Shown: piece by piece, positions 51,718 through 60,536 of the stretch
Layout: each line of letters starts with the position of its first letter
How positions within the stretch are numbered: the stretch's first letter is position 1
Source of the DNA: CAYJFD01 sp964369605
Lineage (GTDB): Bacteria > Bacteroidota > Bacteroidia > Bacteroidales > UBA932
Assembly: GCA_964369605.1 (NCBI GenBank)
Contig: CAYJFD010000006.1
Coordinates: 10,142-74,141, forward strand
Reading direction: 5' to 3'
Length of the DNA stretch: 64,000 nt
Position numbers and translations under genes: made by a program
The notes under the pieces: model-generated
The model's input: the letters and a program-made list of their open reading frames with translations, nothing else
Database searches by the model: none
Told to the model about the DNA's origin: nothing

Positions 51718-53382
51718 ATGAAAGAATTGACTTTAAACAAAATTTTTGAAAAATCAATAAAAGAGAACTGGGATAGACCGGCCTTATCTGATTATAAGGG
51801 CGTCACATTATATTATCGTGACCTGGCAAGAAAGATAGAGAAAATACATATAGTTTTTGAGAAGTGTGGGGTAGTCAAGGGAGATAAAGTCTCAATATGT
51901 TCAAGAAACCAGTCAAACTGGGCAGTTGCATTTTTAGCATCTCTAACTTATGGTGCAGTTCCAGTACCTATTCTACATGAGTTCAAGTCAAGTAATATCC
52001 ACCATATAGTAAATCACTCTGAATCGAAGGTGTTATTTGCTGGGGATATGATATATGAGGATCTAAATCAGGCGGAGATGCCAAACTTGGAGGCTATTAT
52101 TTTATTGACGGATTTTGAGCTAGTATACTCTGCAAATACGAAAATAGTAGAGACTATAGAGCACCTTAATGAGTTATTTGGTCAAAAATTTCCAAAGAGT
52201 TTCTCTCCGGAGTCTTTAAACTATCACGAAGGGCAACCAGAAGAGTTAGCTATGATAAACTACACTTCTGGAACCTCAGGTTTCTCAAAGGGAGTAATGA
52301 TTCCTTATAGGGCACTACACTCAAATATATTATTTGCAAAGGAAGTAGAGCCACATATGAATAATCAAAGTAACTGTGTTGCTATGTTGCCGACAGCTCA
52401 CATGTATGGAATGATGTTTGAGTTCTTGTTTGAGATGGCGGTAGGAGCACATGTTCACTTTCTGACTCGTCTGCCAACCCCAAGAATTATACTAGAGGCA
52501 TTTAGTGAAGTGCGCCCAGATGTGATAATCGCAGTACCATTGATTATTGAGAAGATATACAAGAAGAAATTAGAACCACTTATTTCACGTAAGGTTCTCA
52601 AGGTGTTATTGAAAACTCCAGTGATAGATCAGAAGATTCATAAGAAAATAAATTCTGAATTGGAGAACACTTTTGGAGGGAAATTTAGCGAGGTAATCAT
52701 AGGCGGAGCAGCATTTAATAGAGAAGCGGAATCATTTTTTAAGAAAATAGGCTTTAGATACACAGTTGGTTATGGAATGACGGAGTGTGGACCTATCATC
52801 TCTTATTCTCCGTGGAGCGAGGCGAGATTATTTTCTTGTGGTAAAGCAGCTCCTAGGATGGAAATAAAGATTGATTCTGCAGATCCAGCAAATCAACCGG
52901 GAGAGATTATGGTAAAGGGAGACAATGTTTTTCTAGGTTACTATAAAAATCCTGAGGCAACTCAAGAAGTACTAGGTCAAGACGGGTGGTTCAGAACAGG
53001 AGATTTAGGTGTAATGGATGCAGACGGATTTCTTTACATTAAAGGAAGAAGCAAGAGTATGATTTTAGGCCCTTCAGGTCAGAACATATACCCTGAGGAA
53101 ATAGAGAGTGATATAAATAATATGACTTATGTGCAAGAATCGCTGGTGGTAGAGGATCGTGGTCGTTTAGTAGCTTTGATATATCCTGATATGGAACAAG
53201 TAGAGAATGAAAAATTAAGTAGTGCAGAGCTGCTAGCGAAATATAATAGTGAATTAGCAGAGGTTAATAAGTCACTTCCAGTCTATTGTAGAATAGCATC
53301 TGTAGAAATTTTTCCAGAAGAATTTGAGAAGACACCAAAGAGAAGTATTAAAAGATACCTATATCAGAGAAATGCAAATTAA
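51718..53382 (+). CDS. AMP-dependent acyl-CoA synthetase/ligase
   Basis: A 554-residue member of the ANL family, close to long-chain fatty-acid CoA ligases. The P-loop-like motif is YTSGTSGFSKGVMIPY, the A5 region is VGYGMTECGPIISYS, and the hinge and lysine region are GDLGVMDADGFLYIKGRSKS and KTPKRSIKR. It activates a carboxylic acid with ATP; the chain length cannot be read from the sequence. Part of a dense gene run; the next start overlaps its last codons or lies within 10 bases. Confidence 0.9.
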   Translation: MKELTLNKIFEKSIKENWDRPALSDYKGVTLYYRDLARKIEKIHIVFEKCGVVKGDKVSICSRNQSNWAVAFLASLTYGAVPVPILHEFKSSNIHHIVNHSESKVLFAGDMIYEDLNQAEMPNLEAIILLTDFELVYSANTKIVETIEHLNELFGQKFPKSFSPESLNYHEGQPEELAMINYTSGTSGFSKGVMIPYRALHSNILFAKEVEPHMNNQSNCVAMLPTAHMYGMMFEFLFEMAVGAHVHFLTRLPTPRIILEAFSEVRPDVIIAVPLIIEKIYKKKLEPLISRKVLKVLLKTPVIDQKIHKKINSELENTFGGKFSEVIIGGAAFNREAESFFKKIGFRYTVGYGMTECGPIISYSPWSEARLFSCGKAAPRMEIKIDSADPANQPGEIMVKGDNVFLGYYKNPEATQEVLGQDGWFRTGDLGVMDADGFLYIKGRSKSMILGPSGQNIYPEEIESDINNMTYVQESLVVEDRGRLVALIYPDMEQVENEKLSSAELLAKYNSELAEVNKSLPVYCRIASVEIFPEEFEKTPKRSIKRYLYQRNAN

Positions 53383-53392
53383 TAAAGAAAAT

Positions 53393-53809
53393 ATGAGTGA
53401 TAGCGAATTAAAATTCGATAGAAGCTATATGGATATGGCTAGAATATGGTCAAAGAATTCCTATTGTGTAAGAAGGCAGGTAGGTGCATTGATCGTTAAG
53501 GAGAGAATGATAATTTCAGATGGTTATAATGGAACTCCTTGTGGATTTGAAAATGTATGTGAGGATGAAAATGGGGTAACAAAACCTTACGTCCTACACG
53601 CTGAGGCAAACGCTATCACAAAAGTAGCAAAGACACATAATTCGAGTGAGGGGGCTACTCTTTATGTTACTGCAGCTCCTTGTGTGGAGTGCGCAAAACT
53701 AATAATACAGGCAGGTATTATTAGAGTTGTATACAGCGATGAGTATAAAGTCACTGATGGATTAGAACTGCTAAAACGAGCAGGAATTACAGTTTTCAAA
53801 ATACAGTAG
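53393..53809 (+). CDS. dCMP deaminase family protein
   Basis: A 138-residue zinc deaminase. The active site is HAEANA (HAE) with the PCxxC motif in APCVECAKL. I use the ATG at 53393 (MSDSELKFDRSYMDMAR); the ATG at 53372 would add seven residues and overlap the ligase gene. Such enzymes make dUMP from dCMP in thymidylate synthesis, as ComEB-like dCMP deaminases. Five bases separate it from the protease gene. Confidence 0.9.
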   Translation: MSDSELKFDRSYMDMARIWSKNSYCVRRQVGALIVKERMIISDGYNGTPCGFENVCEDENGVTKPYVLHAEANAITKVAKTHNSSEGATLYVTAAPCVECAKLIIQAGIIRVVYSDEYKVTDGLELLKRAGITVFKIQ

Positions 53810-53814
53810 TATAA

Positions 53815-55365
53815 ATGGATACAGCAAAAGCATTTTTTAAGAATCTTCTTCTTGTCATATTATCTGTAACTATTACTTCTTTGATTACATCAAGATGTAG
53901 TAAGAATTCCAGAGAAAAGAATATTAACTCAAGTGAATGGGCAAAGCTGGAGCTAGTCTTAAAATACTTGGATTTAAAGTATGTAGATACTATTGATCGA
54001 AATAAAATAACAGAGGAAATACTTCCAGAATTACTATCCAAACTAGATCCACATACCACCTATCAGCCACCAGTCGATAGGGAGGAGTCAGTGAGCCAGT
54101 TACAAGGTGATTTTGAAGGGATAGGAATCGTTTTTAATGTTCCTGAAGATACTGCAACTGTCATAAATATTATCGTAGGAGGACCATCCGAAAAGGCAGG
54201 TTTACAGCAGGGAGATAAAATCCTTAAATTAGATGGACGTACTGTGGCAGGAGTAAAATTCGCTCAGGATTCTCTAGTTAGGTCGATGAAAGGCCCTGCA
54301 GGCTCAAAACTCAATATGCTAGTATTAAGAGATGGAGAGGAAGTCTCTTTTGAGATAACAAGAGATAAAATCCCACAGCACTGTATTGATGTATCGTATA
54401 TGTTGAACGATACTACGGCCTATATAAAATTATCTAAGTTTTCCCGTTCAACTCATGAAGAATTCAAGCAACATGCTAAAAAAATGAGCGAACAAGGGAT
54501 GAAGAAGTTAGTCTTTGATTTAAGAGATAATACAGGCGGTTATCTTGATCAAGCTCTCTTATTAGGAAATGAATTTCTGGAGAGAGGCGATACTATCGTT
54601 TATATTAAAGGTGAGAAATGGCCAAGAAAGGATTATATCGCTGATGGTAAGGGTTCTTATCAGGATGTAGAATTAGTGGTACTAATAAACGAGAACACAG
54701 CATCATCCAGTGAAATATTCTCAGGTGCTATTCAGGATAATGATAGAGGAACGCTATATGGAAGAAGATCTTACGGAAAAGGCTTAGTGCAAGAGCCTAT
54801 CATTCTGCCTGATAATTCAGGACTAAGATTAACAGTTGCTCGTTTCTATACCCCAGATGGTCACTCTATTCAACGTCCTTATCACGACACGATAGATGAT
54901 GGTTATTTATATAATCTTATAAAAAGATATAATAGCGGCGAGATGTCACAAAGGGATAGTATCCCAAGAGATCATGGCGGAATTATTCCAGATGTTTTTG
55001 TTCCTGTTGATACAGTAGGGGTAACAGACCTTTGGATAAACATTAACCGTAGAGCATTAGGAATTAAGTTCTCTTCAAGGATGGCTTCAAAATACAGAGT
55101 AGAATTACGAGAAGCTGATCAAATGAGCAAGTTAGAAGTGCTTCTTGATAAAATGAATATAGAACAGGAGTATATAAGCTACTTAAAACAGAGCGGCTTA
55201 GATGTGCCGATGGACCAGTGGAGCGAGTCAAAATACTACCTTTTACCGCAAGCTAGGGCTTTGATCGGAAGATATTCAAAACTACAAGATAATGCATTCT
55301 ATCCTATACTTGGAACTATAGATCGGGACATTAGAGCCGTTATCGAGAGTGAAAATTCAAATTAA
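53815..55365 (+). CDS. Carboxyl-terminal processing protease (S41)
   Basis: A 516-residue S41 peptidase. An N-terminal anchor (FFKNLLLVILSVTITSLIT) is followed by a region ending in DPHTTYQPP, a PDZ domain (GIGIVFNVPEDTATVINIIV, GGPSEKAGLQQGDKILKLDG) and the catalytic core: nucleophile Ser in ENTASSSEIFSGA and Lys in GRRSYGKGLVQ. It should cut periplasmic proteins at their C-termini. Nine bases separate it from rfbA. Confidence 0.93.
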   Translation: MDTAKAFFKNLLLVILSVTITSLITSRCSKNSREKNINSSEWAKLELVLKYLDLKYVDTIDRNKITEEILPELLSKLDPHTTYQPPVDREESVSQLQGDFEGIGIVFNVPEDTATVINIIVGGPSEKAGLQQGDKILKLDGRTVAGVKFAQDSLVRSMKGPAGSKLNMLVLRDGEEVSFEITRDKIPQHCIDVSYMLNDTTAYIKLSKFSRSTHEEFKQHAKKMSEQGMKKLVFDLRDNTGGYLDQALLLGNEFLERGDTIVYIKGEKWPRKDYIADGKGSYQDVELVVLINENTASSSEIFSGAIQDNDRGTLYGRRSYGKGLVQEPIILPDNSGLRLTVARFYTPDGHSIQRPYHDTIDDGYLYNLIKRYNSGEMSQRDSIPRDHGGIIPDVFVPVDTVGVTDLWININRRALGIKFSSRMASKYRVELREADQMSKLEVLLDKMNIEQEYISYLKQSGLDVPMDQWSESKYYLLPQARALIGRYSKLQDNAFYPILGTIDRDIRAVIESENSN

Positions 55366-55374
55366 AAATAAAAG

Positions 55375-56250
55375 ATGAAAGGAATAGTACTAGCAGGAGG
55401 ATCAGGAAGTAGACTTTATCCTATAACAAAAGGCGTAAGTAAGCAAATGTTGCCAATCTATGACAAGCCGATGATTTATTATCCGATATCAGTCTTGATG
55501 CTGGCAGAGATAAGAGAGATTCTGATAATCTCAACTCCTGAGGATCTTCCTGGTTTCAAACGCCTTTTAGGCGATGGATCTGATTATGGAGTAAGATTTG
55601 AATATGCAGAGCAGCCTTCACCAGATGGTCTAGCTCAGGCCTTTATCATAGGAAAAGAGTTTATAGGTAACGATTCAGCATGTTTGGTCCTAGGGGACAA
55701 TATCTTCTATGGTCGAGGCTTTAGTAGAATGCTAAGAGAAGCGCGTAGAGCAGCAGAGGAAGATTCTATGGCTACAGTTTTTGGCTATAGTGTTGCTGAT
55801 CCGCAAAGATATGGAGTGGCTGAGTTTGATGAAAATGGAGTTTGTTTGTCAATAGAGGAAAAGCCCCAGAATCCTAAATCTAACTATGCTGTAGTCGGAC
55901 TATATTTCTATCCAAATAAGGTGGTAGAAGTAGCAAAGAATATACTCCCTTCAGATAGGGGAGAGCTAGAAATTACCTCAGTAAATCAACAGTTTTTAGA
56001 GGATGGAGAGTTAAAGGTTCAGACTCTAAGTCGCGGTTTTGCTTGGTTAGATACAGGCACGCATGATTCACTGGCAGAAGCTTCTACCTTTATAGAGGTA
56101 ATAGAAAAAAGACAAGGATTAAAAGTTGCCTCGTTAGAAGGAATCGCTTACATCAAGGGTTGGATAAGTGCTGATAAAGTCAAGGAAATAGCTCAACCAA
56201 TGCTAAAGAATCAATACGGACAGTATCTTATAAAACTAATAAATGAATGA
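55375..56250 (+). CDS. rfbA: Glucose-1-phosphate thymidylyltransferase
   Basis: A 291-residue RmlA enzyme. The nucleotidyltransferase signature is GGSGSRLYPITKGVSKQMLP, followed by YDKPMIYYPISVLMLA; DNIFYG is in the expected place. It makes dTDP-glucose from dTTP and glucose-1-phosphate. Its stop overlaps the rfbB start by four bases (ATGA), showing coupled translation. Confidence 0.97.
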   Translation: MKGIVLAGGSGSRLYPITKGVSKQMLPIYDKPMIYYPISVLMLAEIREILIISTPEDLPGFKRLLGDGSDYGVRFEYAEQPSPDGLAQAFIIGKEFIGNDSACLVLGDNIFYGRGFSRMLREARRAAEEDSMATVFGYSVADPQRYGVAEFDENGVCLSIEEKPQNPKSNYAVVGLYFYPNKVVEVAKNILPSDRGELEITSVNQQFLEDGELKVQTLSRGFAWLDTGTHDSLAEASTFIEVIEKRQGLKVASLEGIAYIKGWISADKVKEIAQPMLKNQYGQYLIKLINE

Positions 56251-57242
56251 AAAAATCAATATTAATAACAGGAGGAGCAGGCTTTATAGGTTCACACTTA
56301 GTACGATTATTCGTAAATAAGTACCCAGAATATCATATAGTTAATCTAGATAAATTAACTTATGCAGGAAACCTTGATAACCTCAAAGACTTAGATTCGG
56401 CGCCTAATTATAGCTTCGTTGAGGCTGATATTTGTGATTTTCAAAGAATGCTTCAAATATTTGAAGAGTATGATATACAGGGTGTACTACACCTAGCAGC
56501 AGAAAGTCATGTAGATCGATCTATTCTAGACCCCTTTGTATTTGCCAGAACAAATGTAATGGGTACATTATCCCTGCTAGAAGCTGCTAGAAGATATTGG
56601 TCTACCTCCTTCGAAGGAAAGAAGTTTTATCATATATCAACAGACGAGGTGTATGGGTCTTTAGAGTTGGATGGAGGTTTCTTCACAGAAGATACAAGAT
56701 ACGACCCACATTCTCCGTATTCTGCCTCGAAGGCAAGTTCTGACCACTTTGTAAGGGCATATCATGATACTTACGGGATGCCAGTAGTTATAACTAACTG
56801 CTCTAATAATTATGGGCCATATCAATATCCAGAAAAATTAATCCCCTTATTTATAAACAATATCAGAAAGGGAATCGCACTTCCTGTGTATGGAACAGGA
56901 GAGAATGTTAGAGACTGGTTATACGTAGAAGATCATGCAAGGGCGATAGATTTAGTTTTTCATAGAGGTAAGTTAGGAGATACTTATAATATAGGTGGAT
57001 TCAATGAGTGGACAAATATCGATTTAATTAAGGTTTTGATAGCTACAGTTGATCGACAGCTGGGAAGAGCAGAAGGTCATTCTTTGCCACTAATTAGTTA
57101 TGTAACAGATCGTGCTGGTCATGATTTGCGTTATGCAATAGATTCAAATAAAATTAAAAAGGAACTGGGTTGGGAGCCTTCTCTACAATTCGAAGAGGGA
57201 ATAGAGCTAACAGTTAAGTGGTACCTTGAAAATATAGAATAA
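56247..57242 (+). CDS. rfbB: dTDP-glucose 4,6-dehydratase
   Basis: A 331-residue short-chain dehydrogenase of the RmlB type. NAD site GGAGFIGSHLVRLF, then HLAAESHVDRSILDP, STDEVYGSL and the YxxxK active site in YSASKASSDHF. It converts dTDP-glucose to the 4-keto-6-deoxy sugar. Next in the rhamnose pathway would be rfbC, but the following gene is galE, immediately adjacent. Confidence 0.97.
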   Translation: MKKSILITGGAGFIGSHLVRLFVNKYPEYHIVNLDKLTYAGNLDNLKDLDSAPNYSFVEADICDFQRMLQIFEEYDIQGVLHLAAESHVDRSILDPFVFARTNVMGTLSLLEAARRYWSTSFEGKKFYHISTDEVYGSLELDGGFFTEDTRYDPHSPYSASKASSDHFVRAYHDTYGMPVVITNCSNNYGPYQYPEKLIPLFINNIRKGIALPVYGTGENVRDWLYVEDHARAIDLVFHRGKLGDTYNIGGFNEWTNIDLIKVLIATVDRQLGRAEGHSLPLISYVTDRAGHDLRYAIDSNKIKKELGWEPSLQFEEGIELTVKWYLENIE

Positions 57243-58283
57243 ATGAAGAGCAAAAGAATACTAGTTACTGGGGGTGCAGGCTATATAGGGTCTCATACTG
57301 CCGTTGAACTAATTCAGAGTGGCTACGATGTTTTTATAGCCGATAATTTTTATAATTCTAGTCCTGATGTAATCCGAAGAATAAAAGATATAACAGGTGT
57401 AGATGTCTCTTTTGAAGAGATCGATTGTACAGATCAGAAGAGAATGAGACAGTTATTCATCGCAAACAAGATAGATGCGGTAATTCATTTTGCAGCCTAC
57501 AAGGCTGTAGGAGAGTCTGTCCAAAAACCCCTTATGTATTATCAAAATAATGTATCATCCCTTGTTAATGTCTTGTCCTTAGCGGAGGAATTTGGAGTAC
57601 AGGGTTTTGTTTTCTCATCATCTTGTACAGTTTATGGTCAGCCAGACATACTACCAGTAACAGAAGAAGCTCCATTAAAGCCAGCTGAGTCTCCTTATGG
57701 AAGAACAAAACAAGTTGGAGAAAGTATTCTTGAAGACTTTGCGAAAGTAAGTAAAGGGCTAAAAACGATATCTTTACGCTATTTTAATCCTATAGGAGCT
57801 CACCCTTCATCAAAGATAGGAGAAAAGCCACAAGGCGTTCCAAATAACCTACTTCCATATCTAACTCAGACAGTTGCAGGAATTAGAGAATGCCTAAGTG
57901 TCTATGGAGATGATTACTCTACACCTGATGGCACTGCAGTGCGTGACTATATAGATGTAGTGGATTTAGCAAGAGCGCATGTAGCAGCAGTAGATCGTCT
58001 TCTTTTAAATCCAGAAATAGAGAATTTAGAATATTATAATGTTGGTACAGGTAAAGGAGTGTCAGTGTTAGGTATGATAAAGGCATTTGAAAACGCAAAC
58101 AACTTAAAGGTTAACTATAAGGTAGTTGGAAGAAGAGAAGGAGATATAGAGGCAATATGGGCAGAACCTACACTTGCACAGCAAAAACTTGGATGGACAG
58201 CTAAAATATCCATAGAAGAAACACTTCGAAATGCTTGGGAGTGGGAGAAAGCATTTAATAAATCAGAAAACGAAAGTAAATAA
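57243..58283 (+). CDS. galE: UDP-glucose 4-epimerase
   Basis: A 346-residue SDR. NAD site GGAGYIGSHTAVEL, then HFAAYKAVGESVQKPL, SSSCTVYGQPD and YGRTKQVGE (YxxxK). The C-terminal LGWTAKISIEET is typical. It interconverts UDP-glucose and UDP-galactose, supplying polysaccharide precursors. It begins right at the rfbB stop and belongs to the same operon. Confidence 0.95.
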   Translation: MKSKRILVTGGAGYIGSHTAVELIQSGYDVFIADNFYNSSPDVIRRIKDITGVDVSFEEIDCTDQKRMRQLFIANKIDAVIHFAAYKAVGESVQKPLMYYQNNVSSLVNVLSLAEEFGVQGFVFSSSCTVYGQPDILPVTEEAPLKPAESPYGRTKQVGESILEDFAKVSKGLKTISLRYFNPIGAHPSSKIGEKPQGVPNNLLPYLTQTVAGIRECLSVYGDDYSTPDGTAVRDYIDVVDLARAHVAAVDRLLLNPEIENLEYYNVGTGKGVSVLGMIKAFENANNLKVNYKVVGRREGDIEAIWAEPTLAQQKLGWTAKISIEETLRNAWEWEKAFNKSENESK

Positions 58284-58288
58284 TATAT

Positions 58289-58702
58289 ATGTCAACAACA
58301 CAAGTAAGGGGAAAAGACGTCTTAATAAAGCAAATCCCTGCAATAATTTATAACGCATTCACTGATATGCGAAATTTAGTTAATGCCTTGCCAGAGGAGT
58401 ATAAGTCGAAGGTTGAGGTCGACTATGATAGTATACGAGGAGAGAAGGATGGTATCTCCTTAGGGATAAGAGTGGTGGAACGAAGTCCCTATTCTAAAAT
58501 TCGCCTAGAAGCGGAATCAAATTCCCCTTTTCCCTTCTCTATAGAGCTCTTCTTTGACCCCGTTGGAGATGATTCTACCACATTCCATATAGAGTTAGCA
58601 GCGGAGTTAAATTTTATGATGAAAATGGTGCTAGGATCGAAATTACAAACAATGGTTGATCGTCTATCAGATCAGATAGAAAGTGCACTCGCAAATAAAT
58701 AG
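58289..58702 (+). CDS. START/polyketide-cyclase-like protein
   Basis: A 137-residue SRPBCC-type protein (SYNSPFPFSIELFF-like region: SNSPFPFSIELFFDPVGDDS; N-terminal TTQVRGKDVLIKQIPAIIYN; C-terminal helix MVDRLSDQIESALANK). The fold binds hydrophobic ligands; the ligand is unknown. Last gene of the run that starts with the membrane-anchored protein; 5 bases after galE. Confidence 0.75.
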   Translation: MSTTQVRGKDVLIKQIPAIIYNAFTDMRNLVNALPEEYKSKVEVDYDSIRGEKDGISLGIRVVERSPYSKIRLEAESNSPFPFSIELFFDPVGDDSTTFHIELAAELNFMMKMVLGSKLQTMVDRLSDQIESALANK

Positions 58703-58965
58703 ATTTCTTAATAAAGCACCCACTCATCTCTCTCTCGATTTGAACTTGCCTCCCCAGAAAAGTTTCAAATCTTATCTTCCCACGAGAATGGATGCTAATT
58801 GAATTTTTAAACCTTAATCCAAAGGTAATAACGCAAGGCAAGAAGTGCAACCCAAAGCGTATAAATCGAATAAATTTACGATAGAACTTTTATAAAAATA
58901 GAAAAAACACCTCTAAATACTCGCTAAGAGAGATTTAGAGGTGTTTAAATTATTAGTAAACTAGA
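58703..58965. other. Intergenic region with terminator and an unexplained minus-strand promoter-like box
   Basis: No credible gene. On the minus strand TACCTTTG (58827-58820) looks like a -7 box pointing into the 3' end of the START-like gene. The 78-residue minus frame that runs through here has no recognisable features and is not annotated. Confidence 0.5.
58905..58946. terminator. Bidirectional terminator
   Basis: AAACACCTCTAAAT (58905-58918) and ATTTAGAGGTGTTT (58933-58946) form a perfect 14-pair stem between the two convergent transcripts. Confidence 0.9.
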
Positions 58966-59370
58966 CTAAAACTGAGATTCACTCACGATTCTAGCTTTTA
59001 CTTTTACGATGTCATTATTATTCTCATCGACGATAGTGCCAATAATAGTTCCTAAGTGACGCGGCGCATCTACATCAGTACATTCGAAATTAATAGAATA
59101 TCTCTCGTCTACATATACTGGTTTAAGATAAGTTATATCCTGAGAAATGTAGTAAGAATCTTTAGAACCTGGCCACATAGTGCCAAAGACTTTAGAGAAC
59201 GCACAAGAAACAAGAACTCCTTGAACTATTTGTTTCTTAAATGGAGTAGTAGCTGCATAAGTAGGGTCGAGGTGAACCGGATTAATATCTCCTGTTAAGT
59301 TTGCAAACTTAGCAACATCATCTTGTGTGAATACCACATCGTATCTGTAAGTGTCTTTTACCTTTATCAT
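58966..59370 (-). CDS. MaoC-like hydratase
   Basis: A 134-residue hot-dog-fold protein. The start ATG 59370 gives MIKVKDTYRYDVVFTQDDVA; the frame extends 16 residues further upstream but without conserved sequence. The MaoC/R-hydratase motif is seen in FANLTGDINPVHLDPTYA (the D-x4-H type catalytic pair), with VQGVLVSCAFSKVFG after it. It would hydrate an enoyl-CoA or -ACP. Stands alone, convergent with the START-like gene; TATCTTTA upstream is a weak box. Confidence 0.85.
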   Translation of the reverse strand: MIKVKDTYRYDVVFTQDDVAKFANLTGDINPVHLDPTYAATTPFKKQIVQGVLVSCAFSKVFGTMWPGSKDSYYISQDITYLKPVYVDERYSINFECTDVDAPRHLGTIIGTIVDENNNDIVKVKARIVSESQF

Positions 59371-59439
59371 ATAAATTAAGTTTTTTGTAAAGATATGAAA
59401 TATTATGTAAAAGCGCAAATAATGTTCGTTAAAATATTA

Positions 59440-59447
59440 TAACTTTG
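59440..59447 (+). promoter_or_regulatory. -7 promoter box of the RsmI-like gene
   Basis: TAACTTTG, 21 bases before the ATG at 59469; probable promoter of the RsmI-like, folB, mtaB operon. Confidence 0.65.
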
Positions 59448-59468
59448 CGGGGATATTAATATAGAAGA

Positions 59469-60173
59469 ATGAAAGGCAAATTATACTTAGTACCCACGCC
59501 TCTGGGCGATAACATACCTACTGAGGTGATCCCCCAATATGTGTTTGATAGTATCGCTCACATAGATAATTTTATCGTAGAAGAACTACGAAGTGCAAGA
59601 AGGTTTCTAACAAAGATTGGGTTTAGGGGTAGAATTGATGAGCTATCGTTTAATGAATTAAATGAACACACTGATCCTAAACTTGCGGAGTCATACATAC
59701 AAGCGCTCCTTGAAGGAAGGGATGTCGCATTGATTTCGGAAGCTGGTCTTCCTGCGGTAGCTGACCCAGGGGCCTTAGTTGTTGAAATAGCGCACAGACA
59801 CGACATAGAAATAGTGCCTATGGTAGGCCCATCATCCTTAATGTTAGCATTGATGGCATCAGGAATGAATGGCCAGAATTTTGCCTTTTTAGGATATATC
59901 CCTGTTAAAACGCCACAAAGAGTGGCTTGTTTAAAATCTATGGAAAAGGTAGTTAAATCTACAGGGCAGTCTCAGATTTTTATTGAAACACCGTACAGAA
60001 ATGATTCTTTGTTAACAGATATACTTAATAGCTGTGATAAAAATACAAAACTATGTATTGCAGCTGATATAACGCTTCCTTCAGCTTATATTAAGACGAA
60101 GTTGGTAAAGGAGTGGCAAAAATCAAAAATAGAAATAGGAAAAAGACCTTGCGTCTTTATAATAGGTAATTAA
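59469..60173 (+). CDS. RsmI-like tetrapyrrole-methylase-fold methyltransferase
   Basis: A 234-residue protein. The TP-methylase fold is shown by KLYLVPTPLGDN at the N-terminus, ALISEAGLPAVADPGALVVE in the middle and VPMVGPSSLMLALMASGMNG. These are the RsmI signatures, but the protein is short and its N-terminal loop differs, so it is the RsmI-like group of Bacteroidetes rather than certain RsmI. It should use SAM; the substrate is not established. Seven bases separate it from folB. Confidence 0.85.
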   Translation: MKGKLYLVPTPLGDNIPTEVIPQYVFDSIAHIDNFIVEELRSARRFLTKIGFRGRIDELSFNELNEHTDPKLAESYIQALLEGRDVALISEAGLPAVADPGALVVEIAHRHDIEIVPMVGPSSLMLALMASGMNGQNFAFLGYIPVKTPQRVACLKSMEKVVKSTGQSQIFIETPYRNDSLLTDILNSCDKNTKLCIAADITLPSAYIKTKLVKEWQKSKIEIGKRPCVFIIGN

Positions 60174-60180
60174 ATAGGAA

Positions 60181-60534
60181 ATGAAGGGAGAATTTGAAAT
60201 AAAAGAGATGAAATTCTATGCGCACCATGGGTGTTTTGCAGAAGAGAAACAGATAGGAAACTATTTTATTGTAGATTTCAGTGCAAGTTATGACATGACC
60301 CTACCTGCGTCAAGTGATCGCTTGGAAGATGCCGTAAATTATCAGACTATCTATAATCTAATTAGTGAGCAGATGCAGGTATCCTCCGATCTACTGGAGC
60401 ATCTAGCTAAAAGAATACTTGATAGTATTGAGAAGGAATTTCCTGAGCTTGAAAATATAAGCGTTGCAGTAGCGAAACTATATCCTCCAATAGGTGGCCA
60501 AGTAAATAGTTTTAGAGTTAAACTTACAAAATAA
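60181..60534 (+). CDS. folB: Dihydroneopterin aldolase
   Basis: A 117-residue FolB. Typical are FYAHHGCFAEEKQIGNYFIV at the N-terminus and LEHLAKRILDSIEKEFPE; the last strand holds KLYPPIGGQVNSFRVKL. It converts dihydroneopterin to hydroxymethyldihydropterin in folate synthesis. Two bases separate it from mtaB; no other folate gene is nearby. Confidence 0.93.
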   Translation: MKGEFEIKEMKFYAHHGCFAEEKQIGNYFIVDFSASYDMTLPASSDRLEDAVNYQTIYNLISEQMQVSSDLLEHLAKRILDSIEKEFPELENISVAVAKLYPPIGGQVNSFRVKLTK

Positions 60535-60536
60535 AT

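Noticed and set aside
58614..58850. A 78-residue minus-strand frame after the START-like gene
   Set aside because: It overlaps the sense gene end and has no signal or family resemblance.
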